Origin: DATKYV01 sp035528275
GTDB taxonomy: Bacteria > Acidobacteriota > Terriglobia > UBA7540
NCBI GenBank assembly: GCA_035528275.1
Contig: DATKYV010000016.1
Coordinates: forward strand, 1 to 7,594
DNA: 7,594 nucleotides
Reading direction: 5' to 3'
Shown here: piece after piece, positions 5,995-7,594 of the stretch
Numbering within the stretch: position 1 is the stretch's first letter
How the letters are laid out: each line of letters opens with the position of its first letter
Made by a program: the position numbers and the translations under genes
The notes under the pieces: model-generated
What the model was told of the DNA's origin: nothing
Database searches by the model: none
Seen by the model: the letters and a program-made list of their open reading frames with translations, nothing else

Positions 5995-6848
5995 GCTGCG
6001 CGCTGCTGCTCCTCTCGGGCTGCGGGGCGCGCCGCGAGCAGCGCATCGTCATCGGCTCAAAGAGCTTCACCGAACAGATCATCCTCGCCGAGCTGCTCGC
6101 CCAGCAAATCCACGCGCGCACCGGGCTTGAGACCGACCGCCGCCTCAACCTGGGCGGCGTGCTCATCTGCCAAAAGGCGATTATTTCGGGTGAAATCGAC
6201 CTCTACGTCGAGTACACCGGCACGGCGCTCACCGTTATCCTCGGCGAAAAACCTTCGAACAATCCGGCCGATGTGCTCGGGCGCGTAAAAGCCGGCTACG
6301 CTTCGCGATTTGACTTGCAGGTGGCGGAACCGCTCGGGTTCAACAATACCTTCGCCATCGTGGTTCGCGGCGAGGACGCGCGGCGCTTGAAACTGAAGAA
6401 AATCTCCGATATCGCGCCCTACTTCCCCCGCTGGCGGGCGGGCTTCGGCTACGAGTTCATGGAACGGCCGGACGGTTTCAAGGGCCTTGCTGAAACCTAT
6501 CACCTTCGACTTCTCGAACCGCCGCGAAGTATGGAATTGGGGTTGCTCTATCGCGCCCTCAAGGAAAGACAGGTGGACGTGGTGGCAGGGAACTCTACCG
6601 ACGGCGTGATCTCGGCGCTCGACCTCGTGGTGCTCGAGGATGACCGCCACTATTTTCCCCCTTACGAAGCGGTGCCGATTGTGCGTCGGGAGGCTCTGGA
6701 GCAACACCCCGCGTTGCGCGAAGCGCTCGCTGAGCTTGCGGGCAAAATCTCCGACGAGGAAATGCGCCACTTGAACTACGCCGTGGACGGCGAGCACCGC
6801 GACGTCGGATTATTGGTTCAGCAATTTCGCCAAGCCAAGGGACTTTGA
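5967..6848 (+). CDS. Osmoprotectant-type ABC importer substrate-binding lipoprotein
   Basis: A 293-aa binding protein of the OpuAC/ProX glycine-betaine family. Residues 1-18 are a lipoprotein signal with lipobox LSGC and acylated Cys19, so it is anchored to a membrane facing outward. Ligand-cleft landmarks include IVIGSKSFTEQ (27-37), GEIDLYVEYTGTAL (75-88), GFNNTFAIVV (124-133), VDVVAGNSTDG (203-213) and HYFPPYEAVPIV (228-239). The aromatic and GNSTDG positions match the usual quaternary-amine-binding layout of the family, but I cannot say which ligand fits; ergothioneine-type binders share the same fold. The ATG at 5967 has GAGG five bases upstream and lies inside the end of the permease gene (28-bp overlap), making this the last cistron of the importer operon. 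Length is normal and the gene is intact. No clear terminator follows. Confidence 0.9.
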   Translation: MDRKAAVLLSCALLLLSGCGARREQRIVIGSKSFTEQIILAELLAQQIHARTGLETDRRLNLGGVLICQKAIISGEIDLYVEYTGTALTVILGEKPSNNPADVLGRVKAGYASRFDLQVAEPLGFNNTFAIVVRGEDARRLKLKKISDIAPYFPRWRAGFGYEFMERPDGFKGLAETYHLRLLEPPRSMELGLLYRALKERQVDVVAGNSTDGVISALDLVVLEDDRHYFPPYEAVPIVRREALEQHPALREALAELAGKISDEEMRHLNYAVDGEHRDVGLLVQQFRQAKGL

Positions 6849-6900
6849 GAAACAAATCCCCCCGCCAACCTGGGTATCCCTCACGGAATTGTGTCGCGGA

Positions 6901-7594
6901 TTAAATCTCGATGACTTTCGCCGTGCGCACGGCGGGGATGGCGCGGATTTCTTCCAGCACTTTTTCGGGGATATGGTTGTCGACGTTCACCAAGCCCAGA
7001 GCTTCCTGCGCCTGCTGATTGCGTCCCAGCGCGAAGTTGGCGATGTTGATGTTGCGGTCGCCCAAGAGCGTGCCCACGCGCCCGATGACGCCCGGCACGT
7101 CCTGGTTGCGGATGAAGAGGATGACGCCTTTGAGCGGCGCCTCGATATCGATATCGGTGATGCCCAGAATCCGCAGCACGCCGCGCATGCCCACCATGCC
7201 CAGCACCGAGGCCGAATCGGTTTCGGTGCGCAGCGCCACGCCGAGTGAATTCGAGAATGTCGCGCGCCGCGTGCTGCTCATCTCCACCACCTCGACGCCG
7301 CGCGCCTGCACGAGCGTCGTGGCGTTCACCAGATTCACCGGCTCGGAAAGGATGCGGCTCAAGATTCCCTTGAGCACGGCGTTTTTCACCAGGTTGGTGT
7401 TGAGCTCCGCCAGGCCGCCGTCGTAACTGATTCGGACTTCATCGAGACGCCCGCCGGCGATCTGCGCCAGAAAGCTGCCCAGCTTTTCGCCGAGCTGGAG
7501 GTAGGGCTCGAGCTTCTTGTATTCCTCGGGCGAAACCGAGGGCATGTTGACGGCGTTGCGCGCCACGCCCAGCAACAGGTAGTCGCGGACCTGC
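6901..7594 (-). CDS. serA: D-3-phosphoglycerate dehydrogenase, C-terminal part (5' end outside window)
   Basis: This is the last 230 residues of SerA, which oxidises 3-phosphoglycerate to 3-phosphohydroxypyruvate with NAD+ in the first step of serine synthesis. The visible part opens in QVRDYLLLGVARNAVNMPSVS, the end of the catalytic/NAD domain, where long SerA proteins have the same motif. The allosteric-substrate-binding (ASB) domain follows, then a C-terminal ACT domain over roughly the last 75 residues (GVILFIRNQDVPGVIGRVGTLLGDRNINIANFALGR and LVNVDNHIPEKVLEEI). This is the long, ACT-containing form of about 525 aa, so a bit over half of the gene, including the catalytic residues, lies beyond the right edge. 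The ACT domain normally carries serine feedback inhibition. The gene converges on the ABC operon with 52 bp between stops. The frame is intact. Confidence 0.95.
   Translation of the reverse strand, partial: QVRDYLLLGVARNAVNMPSVSPEEYKKLEPYLQLGEKLGSFLAQIAGGRLDEVRISYDGGLAELNTNLVKNAVLKGILSRILSEPVNLVNATTLVQARGVEVVEMSSTRRATFSNSLGVALRTETDSASVLGMVGMRGVLRILGITDIDIEAPLKGVILFIRNQDVPGVIGRVGTLLGDRNINIANFALGRNQQAQEALGLVNVDNHIPEKVLEEIRAIPAVRTAKVIEI

Noticed and set aside
6057..6797. A 246-codon minus-strand frame opposite the substrate-binding protein.
   Set aside because: It is antisense to a complete, motif-rich SBP and has no recognisable domain.
6849..6900. A bidirectional terminator between the converging SBP and serA genes.
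   Set aside because: Only a 3-bp GGG/CCC pair is visible and there is no T-run on either strand; nothing that would form a stable terminator hairpin.

Overview
The window is GC-rich bacterial chromosome carrying seven protein genes: six complete and one cut by the right edge. Strong Shine-Dalgarno sequences, a long secreted kinesin-light-chain-type TPR protein, a small secreted cupin and the style of the ABC ATPase together suggest an Acidobacteriota-like soil bacterium. That assignment is an inference from protein style, not a marker-gene result. I see no rRNA, tRNA, transposase, integrase or CRISPR array.

Left block, minus strand (66-4266), in transcription order: an EVE/PUA-like protein (4266-3793), a small exported cupin (3729-3367), a large exported TPR protein (3338-1488) with twelve tandem 42-residue repeats, and an AzgA-type NCS2 purine permease (about 1430-66). 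Gaps are 63, 28 and about 57 bp with no clear terminator, so the four could be one transcription unit; cupin-TPR is the tightest pair. The permease has no in-frame ATG, GTG or TTG before its conserved N-terminal motif. A perfect AAGGAGG sits just upstream of an in-frame ATT, which makes AUU the best candidate start.

Middle (4267-4571): a 305-bp divergent intergenic region with several short inverted repeats and no convincing promoter.

Right block, plus strand (4572-6848): a compact osmoprotectant-type (OpuC/ProU-like) ABC importer. It consists of an ATPase without CBS domains, one five-helix permease and a lipoprotein substrate-binding protein. Spacing is 13 bp and then a 28-bp overlap, so these are almost certainly an operon. 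The SBP captures a small compatible-solute-like ligand outside, the permease dimer passes it through the membrane, and the ATPase dimer drives transport. The ligand (betaine, choline, carnitine, ergothioneine or other) cannot be read from sequence alone.

Right edge (6901-7594, minus): the C-terminal part of D-3-phosphoglycerate dehydrogenase (SerA), convergent with the ABC operon across a 52-bp gap.

Nothing here is clearly a new multi-gene system. The items most worth a second look are the apparent AUU start, the structured divergent leader, and the EVE-like gene next to exported cupin and TPR proteins.
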